Shown: piece by piece, positions 1-6,628 of the stretch
How the letters are laid out: each line of letters begins with the position of its first letter
Position numbering within the stretch: position 1 is the stretch's first letter
Assembly: GCA_028872685.1 (NCBI GenBank)
Contig: JAPKEI010000005.1
Coordinates: forward strand, 1-29,384
DNA length: 29,384 bases
DNA from: Verrucomicrobiota bacterium
Lineage (GTDB): Bacteria > Verrucomicrobiota > Verrucomicrobiia > Limisphaerales > UBA1100
Direction of reading: 5' to 3'
The notes under the pieces: generated by a model
Database searches by the model: none
Told to the model about the DNA's origin: nothing
The model's input: the letters and a program-made list of their open reading frames with translations, nothing else
Made by a program: the position numbers and the translations under genes

Positions 1-66
1 AATCCGACTCCGGAGTTCCGGAATCTTGAAGCAATTACTGAGGGTTTGGAAATACCGAGCGAACAT
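1..66 (-). CDS. secY: Protein translocase subunit SecY, N-terminal fragment (runs off left edge)
   Basis: Only the first 22 codons are in the window. The ATG is at 64-66, 9 nt after the rplO stop. The peptide starts MFARYFQTLSNC and continues FKIPELRSRI, which matches the conserved SecY N-terminus (Phe-Lys-Ile-Pro-Glu-Leu-Arg then a basic residue) just before the first membrane helix. SecY is the channel subunit of the SecYEG translocon. secY directly after rplO is the usual end of the spc operon, which supports the call. The SecYEG partner SecE is encoded at the other end of the same cluster. Confidence 0.88.
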   Translation of the reverse strand, partial: MFARYFQTLSNCFKIPELRSRI

Positions 67-75
67 CAGGCGTGA

Positions 76-573
76 TTATTCCTCCGCTGACGGTTGTTCC
101 ACCGGGGATTCCGATGTAGCCGCGATGAGCGCGGTGCAGCTGCCGCCTGCTGCCTCGATTGCGGCTTTAGCTTTGGCGCTGAATTTGTGCGCGGTGACAG
201 AAAGTTTTTTCTTTAACTCACCCGCGGCGAGTATTTTCACCTTCACGTTGCCTTTGCCGTTGGCCAGGCCTTTGGCGATGACCGCCTCCACGTCCACCGT
301 GGCGCCATCATCAAAATTTGCTTCCAAATCGGAAAGATTCACCGGCAGATATTCGGTGCGATGAACGAAATTGTTGAAACCCCGTTTGGGCAAACGGCGG
401 ATGTAAGGCATCTGGCCGCCTTCAAACGTGGCGCGGGTACTGCTGCCGGCGCGGGAATTCTGGCCCTTGTGGCCACGGGTGCTTGTTTTGCCCCGGCCGC
501 TGCCGGGGCCGCGGCCCACTCGCTTACGACGGGTCTTGGCTCCGGGTCGGGGTTTAAGGTCGTGCAATCGCAT
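76..573 (-). CDS. rplO: 50S ribosomal protein L15
   Basis: A protein of 165 aa starting MRLHDLKPRPGAKTRRKRVG, followed by a Gly/Arg/Lys-rich segment containing RGHKGQNSRAG. This is the extended N-terminal tail of L15 that threads into 23S rRNA during late large-subunit assembly. The globular C-terminal part, including GGQMPYIRRLPKRGF, follows. The last residues are acidic (PSAEE) and slightly exceed the usual length of about 145-150 aa. A good Shine-Dalgarno (AGGAGA) lies 9-10 nt upstream of the ATG. rplO follows rpsE after 17 nt with no rpmD (L30) between them, unlike the E. coli spc operon. Confidence 0.97.
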   Translation of the reverse strand: MRLHDLKPRPGAKTRRKRVGRGPGSGRGKTSTRGHKGQNSRAGSSTRATFEGGQMPYIRRLPKRGFNNFVHRTEYLPVNLSDLEANFDDGATVDVEAVIAKGLANGKGNVKVKILAAGELKKKLSVTAHKFSAKAKAAIEAAGGSCTALIAATSESPVEQPSAEE

Positions 574-590
574 GATAAATTTCTCCTAAA

Positions 591-1319
591 TTAGTCTAAT
601 TTTTTCCCGCGCGCTTTGTACACGTCTTCGCGCAGGCGCAAACTTTGCAACGCCTGCAAAGTCGCCTTGGCCACATTGGCGGGGTTATTGGAGCCGAGTG
701 ATTTGCTGAGCACATCACGCACGCCGGCGCTTTCGAGCACGGCTCGAACGGTTTTGCCAGCGATGATGCCGGTGCCGGGCGAGGCGGGGCGCAGTAACAC
801 GCGCGCGCCATCATAAACCGAATACACCTCGTGCGGTAGCGTGGCGCCGTGGAGAGACACTTTTACCATTTCGCGGCGGGCATCCTCGTTGCCTTTTTGA
901 ATGGCAGTGACCACTTCGCGAGCTTTGCCGATGCCGACACCCACGCCACCCTTGCGGTTGCCGGTGACCACCAGCGCGCTAAAGCCAAAACGCCGGCCGC
1001 CTTTCACCACTTTGCTGGAGCGATTGATGAACACCACTTTCTCGGTAAGCTCGTTGCCTTCGGAATCGGTCACCACGGCCGGTGCGCGCCGTTCGCGCGG
1101 TCCGCCACGACGATTGCCACCACGACCTCCTGGGCCGCCGGGACCACGTCCGCCACCGCCACCACGATTACCGCCGCCACGGGGGCCGCGGTCATTTTGC
1201 CGCGCGGGCGCGGGCGCGGGCGCGGTGGTAGTCGTTGGGGTCGCCGCCACGGGGGCGGCTTCAGCTGCGGGTGCAGCTGTTGCGGGAGTCTCGGATGGGG
1301 TTGTTGTTTCCTCTGCCAC
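591..1319 (-). CDS. rpsE: 30S ribosomal protein S5 with long RGG-rich N-terminal extension
   Basis: The C-terminal part (about residues 90-242) is a normal S5, with KVVKGGRRFGFSALVV, GKAREVVTAIQKG, PASPGTGIIAGK and SKSLGSNNPAN. S5 helps maintain decoding fidelity and shapes the mRNA entry channel. Before it lie about 80 extra residues: an Ala/Pro/Thr-rich stretch (1-39) and an Arg/Gly-rich stretch (40-78) with repeated RGG and GGRG units. The start is GTG at 1317-1319 with no clear Shine-Dalgarno. In-frame GTG codons at 1071-1076 could instead start a standard-size protein of about 160 aa, leaving about 270 nt to rplR. The unbroken frame and its organised composition favour the long form. S5 of actinobacteria also has a Gly/Arg-rich N-terminal tail, though shorter as far as I know. 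Confidence 0.95.
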   Translation of the reverse strand: MAEETTTPSETPATAAPAAEAAPVAATPTTTTAPAPAPARQNDRGPRGGGNRGGGGGRGPGGPGGRGGNRRGGPRERRAPAVVTDSEGNELTEKVVFINRSSKVVKGGRRFGFSALVVTGNRKGGVGVGIGKAREVVTAIQKGNEDARREMVKVSLHGATLPHEVYSVYDGARVLLRPASPGTGIIAGKTVRAVLESAGVRDVLSKSLGSNNPANVAKATLQALQSLRLREDVYKARGKKLD

Positions 1320-1349
1320 GTTTAGGGTCGTTTGTTTCAGGTTAAATTT

Positions 1350-1922
1350 TTATTTGGTGGTCTCAGCGGGCGCGGCTTCTTCAACCGGCGCGGCCTTTTC
1401 AGTTTCCGCAGTCGGCTCGGTCACTTCGGCCTGCTCAGGCGTTTCAGCCTTCTTAGCTTTCTTTTCTTTTTTCTCCTTCTTTGGCTTTTTGGCCTTCTCT
1501 TCCTCGGCGGATTTTTTGAGCTCGGATTTTTTCTTCTTATCCAAATCGAGTCCGAAATCCAGTCCGGCGCGGGTGGCGGCGTGGGCGAAGATGTCAATCT
1601 TACCATCCTGCACGTAGCGCGCGCCGCAGCGGTCAAAAATCACTTTGCTAATTCCAGCGGCCTTGGCGGCTTCGCCGGCGGCTTGGCCGAGTACTTCGGC
1701 ACCGGCTTTGTTGGCGGCGAGGGTTTCGCGGCCGGTTTGTGCCTTGTGGCGCGTGGACGCAGAGGCGAGAGTGCTGCCTTCGTCGTCGTTGATGAATTGC
1801 ACGTAAATGTTGCGCTCGGTAAAGCGAACGGCCATACGCGGACGCGCGGCGGTGCCGTGGAGTTTCTTGCGAATCCGCCAGCGGCGGCGCTGTGTGATCT
1901 TGCGTTTCTGTTCGGGTCTCAT
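1350..1922 (-). CDS. rplR: 50S ribosomal protein L18 with 65-residue charged C-terminal tail
   Basis: Residues 1-124 form a complete L18, with a basic N-terminus (QKRKITQRRRWRIRKKLHGT), RMAVRFTERNIYVQFI and FDRCGARYVQDGKIDIFAHA. L18 binds 5S rRNA with L5 in the central protuberance. Bacterial L18 normally ends near residue 120. Here the frame continues for about 65 residues: a Lys/Glu-rich segment (KKKKSELKK, then runs of KKEK and KAKKAE) and a Pro/Ala/Glu/Thr-rich end. Because the addition is C-terminal it cannot be a start-site artefact. It sits 30 nt upstream of the rpsE start, whose product begins with a similar Ala/Pro/Glu/Thr composition. rplR follows rplF after 12 nt. Confidence 0.96.
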   Translation of the reverse strand: MRPEQKRKITQRRRWRIRKKLHGTAARPRMAVRFTERNIYVQFINDDEGSTLASASTRHKAQTGRETLAANKAGAEVLGQAAGEAAKAAGISKVIFDRCGARYVQDGKIDIFAHAATRAGLDFGLDLDKKKKSELKKSAEEEKAKKPKKEKKEKKAKKAETPEQAEVTEPTAETEKAAPVEEAAPAETTK

Positions 1923-1934
1923 CGGAAATTTTCC

Positions 1935-2471
1935 TTATTGAACTTGTTTACCTTGTTTGCGGATGACGTGCTCGTCGCTGTAACGCACGCCTTTACCCTT
2001 GTACGGCTCCACCGGATAGTAGCTGCGCACCTCGGCGGCCATTTTGCCGACGACGGCTTTGTCGGCGCCTTCGATGGTGACGTTGGTGCTATTTTCCACA
2101 GTGACTGTGATGCCCTGCGGGATTTTGTGATTGATGTCGTGCGAGTAGCCCAGCAACAGGTTGAGCTTCTGGCCTTGCACGGCGGCCTTGAAACCGACGC
2201 CGTGGATCTCGAGTTTTTTGACAAACCCTTTGTCCACGCCCACCACCATGTTGTTGATGAGACTGCGCGCAAGGCCGTGCATGGCCTTGGAGCGTTTCTC
2301 GTCGTTCTCGCGGGTGACGATAATTTGATCGTCCTCCAGCTTGGCTTCGGTGCGCTCGGGGAGGTCCAACTGCAGTTTGCCCTTGGGGCCTTCCACAGAA
2401 ATCGAACGGCCGCTGAGATTCACCTTCACGGTGCTCGGCACGGTCACGGGCATTTTACCAATTCTTGACAT
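1935..2471 (-). CDS. rplF: 50S ribosomal protein L6
   Basis: A protein of 178 aa starting MSRIGKMPVTVPSTVKVNL, the canonical L6 N-terminus. The frame is open 13 codons further upstream, but MSRIGK matches the family start and has a good Shine-Dalgarno (AAGGAAAAG) 4-12 nt before it. The two-domain L6 fold is evident, including LLLGYSHDINHKIPQGITV and the C-terminal AAEVRSYYPVEPYKGKGVRY. L6 binds 23S rRNA near the sarcin-ricin loop and factor-binding site. It lies 32 nt after rpsH in the spc block. Length is normal. Confidence 0.98.
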   Translation of the reverse strand: MSRIGKMPVTVPSTVKVNLSGRSISVEGPKGKLQLDLPERTEAKLEDDQIIVTRENDEKRSKAMHGLARSLINNMVVGVDKGFVKKLEIHGVGFKAAVQGQKLNLLLGYSHDINHKIPQGITVTVENSTNVTIEGADKAVVGKMAAEVRSYYPVEPYKGKGVRYSDEHVIRKQGKQVQ

Positions 2472-2503
2472 CGTCTTTTCCTTAAAAAGTTTCTTAAAAA
2501 GTT

Positions 2504-2890
2504 TTACCAAACGTGAGCCAGCACTTCGCCGCCCACTTTCTTTTCACGCGCGCTGGCGCCGCTCATCACACCCTGCGACGTGGAGACAATCGCCACGCCC
2601 AAACCGCCAAGCACTCTCGGCATTTCGCCGGCGCCCACGTACTGGCGCAGCCCGGGTTTGCTGATTTTTTTGATGCCTTCAATCACGCCCTTGCGGCCGA
2701 TGTATTTGAGAGCCACCTCGAGGCGCTTGATGACGCCTGAGCCCGTGACTTGATAGCTGGTTATGTAGCCTTCCTCTTTGAGGATTTGGGCCACGTTTTC
2801 CTTGAGCTTGGAATAGGGCACGGAGCAATCCGGATTGATCGCCATATTGGCGTTCCGAATACTGGTGAGCATGTCTGCGACGGGATCCAT
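2504..2890 (-). CDS. rpsH: 30S ribosomal protein S8
   Basis: A protein of 128 aa starting MDPVADMLTSIRNA, a typical S8 beginning. It ends with a conserved core (PRVLGGLGVAIVSTSQGVMS) and the terminal GGEVLAHVW. S8 binds helix 21 of 16S rRNA and is a primary assembly protein of the 30S platform. In E. coli it also represses translation of spc mRNA at the rplE start, but I did not identify a mimic of its rRNA site here. It is 12 nt downstream of rpsN. The sequence just before the start is AT-rich with no obvious Shine-Dalgarno. Confidence 0.98.
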   Translation of the reverse strand: MDPVADMLTSIRNANMAINPDCSVPYSKLKENVAQILKEEGYITSYQVTGSGVIKRLEVALKYIGRKGVIEGIKKISKPGLRQYVGAGEMPRVLGGLGVAIVSTSQGVMSGASAREKKVGGEVLAHVW

Positions 2891-2902
2891 TGTATTATAT
2901 AG

Positions 2903-3172
2903 TTACCAACTGGCCTTGGTGACGCCCGGGATCATCCCGCTCAGCGCCGCCTCACGGAAGGCGATGCGGCTCATGCCGAACTTGCGAATAAAGCCGTGCC
3001 GGCGTCCGGTGACGTGACAGCGATTCACCACCCGCACGGGGGAGGCATTGCGCGGCAGGAGCGCCAGCCCGGCGTAATCGCCTGCTTCTTTCAACTCCTT
3101 ACGCCGCTCGGCGTATTTCACCACCGTGCGCTCTTTGCGCTGGTTTCTTTCAATCCACGATTTCTTGGCCAT
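2903..3172 (-). CDS. rpsN: 30S ribosomal protein S14, zinc-free long form
   Basis: A protein of 89 aa starting MAKKSWIERNQRKERTVVKY and ending REAALSGMIPGVTKASW. The body contains LPRNASPVRVVNRCHVTGR and HGFIRKFGMSRIAFREAA, diagnostic for S14. It is the long type with a single Cys, lacking the CxxC pairs of the short zinc-binding type. S14 joins the 30S head late in assembly near S3 and S10. A short AGGA Shine-Dalgarno precedes the ATG. It directly follows the enlarged rplE after 27 nt. Confidence 0.98.
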   Translation of the reverse strand: MAKKSWIERNQRKERTVVKYAERRKELKEAGDYAGLALLPRNASPVRVVNRCHVTGRRHGFIRKFGMSRIAFREAALSGMIPGVTKASW

Positions 3173-3199
3173 ATTAAATTTTCCTAACTATTCACTTTC

Positions 3200-4327
3200 C
3201 TAACTTTTGGGTGCCGGGGCATCTTCCTCCGCGGCGTCTAAAATTTTAATATCTCGTTCGCGCAGAGGTTTGAGCACGTGCGTTTCCATATCAGCGTCGC
3301 TCAATTCCTCGGTCAGACATTTCATGAGGTCGCCTTCATGAAATTCCGGATGCCGTTTCGAGAACGCTGCTGCAGCAGCATCCCATTCCTCGCGGCTTTG
3401 GATTTGATAGACGGCATCCGTGATGCGCCCCTCTTCGGTGCCCACACCCTTGCAGGAGGCGGCGATGCGGTCGGCCACGTCTTCCACCTTAGAAATCTCC
3501 AGAATCTCAATGCCCTTGCCGCGCAGCGGATCCACCACGAAACGCGACATCTCTTTGCCGTTCAATTCCCCGTCCAGACATTTCATAATGTCGCCTTCGT
3601 GAAAATCAGCGTGCCGCTCCGCGAACGCGGTCACCACAGCGTCCCACTCCTTACGGTTACTCAACTGGAACAGAGCATTGCGGATGCCTTCCTCGTCGGT
3701 GGCCGCACCCTTGCAGGCGGTGAAAACAAGATCGGCCACTTCGTCGGTCTTGGAAAGTTCCTCTTTCTCAGATTCGCCCACGGCTTTTTTGCCGGCAAAG
3801 GGCATTCCCATACGGGTCAGCAGATCCAGCGCCTCGTCGTTGGTGCCGGCGCTGGTCACGATAGTCACATCCATCCCCTGCGTGCGTTTCACTTTGTCCA
3901 TTTCGATTTCCGGGAAAATAGATTGCTCGGTAATTCCCATCGAATAATTTCCCTGTCCATCAAAAGATTTTGGATTAATACCGCGGAAGTCACGGATGCG
4001 CGGTAGCGCAACGGCAGTGAGGCGATCAAGAAACTCGTACATCACCTCGCGGCGCAGCGTGACGTGGCAGCCGATGGGCATCCCCTCACGTAGCTTGAAA
4101 TTCGACACGCTCTTACGGGCAAGATTCACCACCGGCTTGCGACCGGTAATGGTTTTCATGTCGTTCATCGCATCTTCCAGCGCAGATTTTTCCAGCGTGG
4201 CATCGAGGCCCATGTGCACGATGATTTTCTCAATGCACGGCACTTGATGCAGATTGGAGTAATTCCGATCCTTTCGCAGGGCCGGTTTCACTTCCTCGTG
4301 ATATTTACTATAAAGCCTGGGTTTCAT
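3200..4327 (-). CDS. rplE: 50S ribosomal protein L5 fused in frame to two annexin-like repeats
   Basis: Residues 1-181 are a complete L5: MKPRLYSKYHEEVKPALRK, KSVSNFKLREGMPIGCHVTL, DFRGINPKSFDGQGNYSMGI and MGMPFAGKK. L5 holds 5S rRNA in the central protuberance. A bacterial L5 should end here, but the frame continues to residue 375. After a charged linker (182-196) come two ungapped 81-residue repeats (197-277 and 284-364), about 39 of 81 positions identical by eye. Each has Cys-Lys-Gly, Thr, Glu near its start, then EWDA, RH, FHEGD, MKCL and EL. Repeat 2 carries KGVGTEE, the annexin GxGT-type calcium motif; repeat 1 has the degenerate GAATDEE. The tail is APAPKS. The ATG at 4325-4327 gives the family start; an in-frame TTG at 4340-4342 overlaps the rplX stop by 4 nt. 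Annexin homology is my reading of motifs, not a search result. Confidence 0.95.
   Translation of the reverse strand: MKPRLYSKYHEEVKPALRKDRNYSNLHQVPCIEKIIVHMGLDATLEKSALEDAMNDMKTITGRKPVVNLARKSVSNFKLREGMPIGCHVTLRREVMYEFLDRLTAVALPRIRDFRGINPKSFDGQGNYSMGITEQSIFPEIEMDKVKRTQGMDVTIVTSAGTNDEALDLLTRMGMPFAGKKAVGESEKEELSKTDEVADLVFTACKGAATDEEGIRNALFQLSNRKEWDAVVTAFAERHADFHEGDIMKCLDGELNGKEMSRFVVDPLRGKGIEILEISKVEDVADRIAASCKGVGTEEGRITDAVYQIQSREEWDAAAAAFSKRHPEFHEGDLMKCLTEELSDADMETHVLKPLRERDIKILDAAEEDAPAPKS
3236..3478 (-). repeat. Second annexin-like repeat of the L5 fusion (residues 284-364)
   Basis: An 81-codon unit coding for VADRIAASCKGVGTEEGRIT and onward to PLRERDIKILD. It keeps the annexin-type GVGT followed by Glu-Glu, a central Arg-Glu-Glu-Trp, and GDLMKCL with an acidic pair (TEEL) where annexin repeats carry the capping calcium-ligand acid. 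The spacing from GxGT to that acid is about 5 residues longer than the 38 of classical annexins. It aligns without gaps to the unit at 3497-3739. Confidence 0.75.
3497..3739 (-). repeat. First annexin-like repeat of the L5 fusion (residues 197-277)
   Basis: An 81-codon unit coding for VADLVFTACKGAATDEEGIR and onward to PLRGKGIEILE. It matches the second unit at roughly half of all positions with no gaps. The shared block FHEGD, Ile/Leu, MKCL is the longest common run. Its GxGT position reads GAAT, so calcium binding at this repeat is doubtful even if the fold is kept. Confidence 0.75.
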
Positions 4328-4338
4328 TTTAATTGCCT

Positions 4339-4629
4339 TCAACTACCTCGGCGGGCATTCCATCGGTCGAGCTTCATCACATTGGAAATGTGAATCGTGG
4401 GGTTCAAATGCATGCGCGTGCCATTCGGGAATTCCGTGCTGCGTTTTTGGTGCTTTACGATCATGTCATCCTCAGCGAGGCCCTCGATCTCCACTTCCAC
4501 GCGGTCATTCTCCGCGAGGACGCGGGTAACCTTGCCTTCGGAATCGCGGTGTTCACCCGCAAGGATGCGCACTTTATCATCGCGCCGCACGCGGTTTTGC
4601 TTTTTCTTGCCTTGAGTTTTTTCCGCCAT
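4339..4629 (-). CDS. rplX: 50S ribosomal protein L24
   Basis: A protein of 96 aa with the KOW-type core: VRRDDKVRILAGEHRDSEGK, then VTRVLAENDRVEVEIEGL and the C-terminal TIHISNVMKLD. L24 is an assembly-initiator protein of the 50S subunit near the exit tunnel. Its ATG overlaps the rplN stop by one base (TAATG), implying translational coupling. Its TGA stop overlaps a possible TTG start of rplE. Length is normal for the shorter bacterial L24. Confidence 0.97.
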   Translation of the reverse strand: MAEKTQGKKKQNRVRRDDKVRILAGEHRDSEGKVTRVLAENDRVEVEIEGLAEDDMIVKHQKRSTEFPNGTRMHLNPTIHISNVMKLDRWNARRGS

Positions 4630-4994
4630 TACAGGACCTCCGGTGCGAGGGAAATGATTTTCATAAACTTTTTTTCGCGCAACTCGCGGGCCACCGGGCC
4701 AAAGATGCGGGTGCCGCGCGGGTTTTTGTCGGCGTCAATAATGACGACTGCGTTATTATCAAATCGCAGGTACGACCCATCGGTACGGCGAATGGCCTTC
4801 TTGGTGCGGACGATGACTGCATCGACCACTTCGCTCTTCTTTACAGTCCCATCGGGCGCGGCCTCTTTGATGTGGGCCTTGACGATGTCGCCGATCTCGC
4901 CGTAGCTCTTGCTCTCGCCGAGCACGCCGATGATTGCGGCACGCTTCGCGCCGGTGTTGTCGGCCACTTCACAAACTGAACAAAGTTGCAGCAT
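4629..4994 (-). CDS. rplN: 50S ribosomal protein L14
   Basis: A protein of 121 aa, the normal length. It begins MLQLCSVCEVADNTGAKRA, close to the usual MIQ-type L14 start, and contains GDIVKAHIKEAAPDG, KSEVVDAVIVRTKK, RTDGSYLRFDNNAVVII and NPRGTRIFGPVARELREKKF. L14 lies at the subunit interface (bridges B5 and B8) and contacts L19. A clear Shine-Dalgarno (AGAGGAAAG) lies upstream, 15 nt after rpsQ. The one-base TAATG overlap with rplX suggests coupled translation. Confidence 0.98.
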   Translation of the reverse strand: MLQLCSVCEVADNTGAKRAAIIGVLGESKSYGEIGDIVKAHIKEAAPDGTVKKSEVVDAVIVRTKKAIRRTDGSYLRFDNNAVVIIDADKNPRGTRIFGPVARELREKKFMKIISLAPEVL

Positions 4995-5009
4995 GATTCT
5001 TTCCTCTAA

Positions 5010-5264
5010 TTATCGAATGACTTCCACCAACTCCCAGCGTTTCAGCTTGCTGATGGGACGGGTTTCGCGGATGCGCACATGGTTGCCCGGCTGGGCAACG
5101 CTCTCGGCATCATGCACGTAATACTTCTTAAACTTGGTGATTACTTTTTTGTACAGCGGATGCTTGATCCGGCGCTTCACGCGCACCACGATCGTTTGCG
5201 TCATCTTGTTTGAGATGACTTCGCCGCTGCGCTCTTTGCGATGTTTTTCTTGGGTTTCGCTCAT
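5010..5264 (-). CDS. rpsQ: 30S ribosomal protein S17
   Basis: A protein of 84 aa with the OB-fold S17 core: RSGEVISNKMTQTIVVRVKR, then HPLYKKVITKFKKYYVHD, NHVRIRETRPISKLKRWELV. S17 is a primary 16S rRNA-binding protein at the bottom of the 30S body. It lies between rpmC (8 nt) and rplN (15 nt) as in most S10/spc clusters. No clear Shine-Dalgarno is visible. Length is normal. Confidence 0.98.
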   Translation of the reverse strand: MSETQEKHRKERSGEVISNKMTQTIVVRVKRRIKHPLYKKVITKFKKYYVHDAESVAQPGNHVRIRETRPISKLKRWELVEVIR

Positions 5265-5272
5265 GGATAAAA

Positions 5273-5491
5273 TTAGTTAGCGGCCACGGTTGCGTCCTCG
5301 GCTTTTTTGCGGAGCAACGTAAGGCGCGTCTCAAGCCGTGCAATTTGTTTGCGCAGCAATGGAATGCGATGGGGCTTTTCCAATCCGCCACCCTTCATGA
5401 GAGTGAGGCGAAACAGCTCGTCCTTGGTCAACAGTACTTGCTCGCGCAGCTCGGCTGCGGGCATTTCATTAATTTCTTCTTTCGTCTTCAT
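5273..5491 (-). CDS. rpmC: 50S ribosomal protein L29
   Basis: A protein of 72 aa. It begins MKTKEEINEMPAAELREQVL and contains LTKDELFRLTLMKGGGLEK and RIPLLRKQIARLETRL, the two-helix L29 pattern. L29 sits near the exit tunnel opening beside L23 and contributes to the docking region for SRP and trigger factor. It is 4 nt after rplP and 8 nt before rpsQ. The C-terminal KKAEDATVAAN is a few residues longer than the minimal family form. Confidence 0.95.
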   Translation of the reverse strand: MKTKEEINEMPAAELREQVLLTKDELFRLTLMKGGGLEKPHRIPLLRKQIARLETRLTLLRKKAEDATVAAN

Positions 5492-5495
5492 TCTG

Positions 5496-5909
5496 CTACA
5501 GGCGTGTTACAAATCGGGTAGGAATAGGCAGCTTGGCCGCGGCCAAACGCATGGCGTCGCGGGCTAGGCTCTCACTCACACCACCCACTTCAAAAAGCAT
5601 ATTGGCCGGACGTACCACGGCAACCCACCCTTCCACGTTGGCTTTACCTTTGCCCATCCGCACTTCCAACGGCTTCTTGGTATAAGATTTTTGTGGGAAC
5701 ACGCGGATCCAAACTTTACCGCGCCGTTTCATTTTGCGGGTAATCGTTTGGCGACAGGCTTCGATTTGCTGGGTGGTGAGCCAGCAGCGATCGAGAGCTT
5801 GCAGGCCGAATTCGCCGAAGGACACATTGTTGCCCTTCCATGCAATGCCGGCACGACTGCCGCGGTGCATTTTGCGGTACTTAACTCGGGCTGGAATTGT
5901 GGCGGCCAT
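5496..5909 (-). CDS. rplP: 50S ribosomal protein L16
   Basis: A protein of 137 aa, the normal length. The N-terminus has ARVKYRKMHRGSRAG, followed by SFGEFGLQALDRCWLTTQQI, KMKRRGKVWIRVFPQKSYTK and PLEVRMGKGKANVEGWVA. The Arg in PLEVRMGKGK corresponds to the L16 arginine that is hydroxylated in E. coli. L16 organises the A-site and helps position tRNA at the peptidyl-transferase centre. The 34 nt leader after rpsC has no evident Shine-Dalgarno. Confidence 0.98.
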   Translation of the reverse strand: MAATIPARVKYRKMHRGSRAGIAWKGNNVSFGEFGLQALDRCWLTTQQIEACRQTITRKMKRRGKVWIRVFPQKSYTKKPLEVRMGKGKANVEGWVAVVRPANMLFEVGGVSESLARDAMRLAAAKLPIPTRFVTRL

Positions 5910-5943
5910 TTAAATTCTATGCTTTCGTGTTCGGTTCAAGTTA

Positions 5944-6627
5944 TTATTGTTTGCCCGCGGGGCCACCGGTTTCGATCAGCTCTTCTTCTGCCGATTTTCC
6001 GGGCTGATCTTCACCCTTACAAATCCAACATTTAATGCCGAGTAAACCCGCTTTGGTTTTGGCTTCGGTGAAGCCGTAATCAATCGTTGCGCGCAAAGTA
6101 TGCAACGGCACGCGGCCCTCCAAATATTGCTCCACGCGGGCAATCTCCCCACCGTTCAGACGACCGGCGCAGCGAATGCGAATGCCTTCGGCACCAAAAT
6201 CCATTGCCGTTTGCACCGCGCGCTTCATGGCGCGGCGATAGGCGATGCGGCGCTCCAGCTGCATCTTCACATTTTCGGCAACCAGTTGGGCATCGGTTTC
6301 GGGCTGACGGATTTCCTGAATGTCCACGTACACTTCCTTCTTGGTCATACGCCCGAGCTCTTCCTTAATAATATCAATCTCCGCGCCGCGGCGGCCAATG
6401 ACCACGCCGGGTCGGGCGGTGAGGATTTTGATACGCACGCGTTGGGCGGCACGCTCAATGAGAATCTTGGTGACCGCAGCGTTCTCGAGCTTGCCGTAAA
6501 GCAGATCGCGAATCGCGCGGTCCTCGGCCATAAAGGCGGCAAAGTCTTTTTTGTCGGAATACCACTTCGATGCCCAGTCCTTGGTGACTGCGGTGCGAAG
6601 GCCGATTGGATTGGTTTTTTGTCCCAT
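5944..6627 (-). CDS. rpsC: 30S ribosomal protein S3
   Basis: The start chosen is ATG at 6625-6627, giving MGQKTNPIGLRTAVTKDW, the canonical S3 N-terminus. The frame is open 23 codons further, but that would overlap rplV. The product is 227 aa. It contains the KH domain (RPGVVIGRRGAEIDIIKEEL) and the C-terminal domain (CAGRLNGGEIARVEQYLEGR, TLRATIDYGFTEAKTKAGLL). S3 lines the mRNA entry site and contributes to helicase activity of the 30S. The start is one nt past the rplV stop, so translation is probably coupled. The C-terminus ends ELIETGGPAGKQ. Confidence 0.98.
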   Translation of the reverse strand: MGQKTNPIGLRTAVTKDWASKWYSDKKDFAAFMAEDRAIRDLLYGKLENAAVTKILIERAAQRVRIKILTARPGVVIGRRGAEIDIIKEELGRMTKKEVYVDIQEIRQPETDAQLVAENVKMQLERRIAYRRAMKRAVQTAMDFGAEGIRIRCAGRLNGGEIARVEQYLEGRVPLHTLRATIDYGFTEAKTKAGLLGIKCWICKGEDQPGKSAEEELIETGGPAGKQ

Positions 6628-6628
6628 G

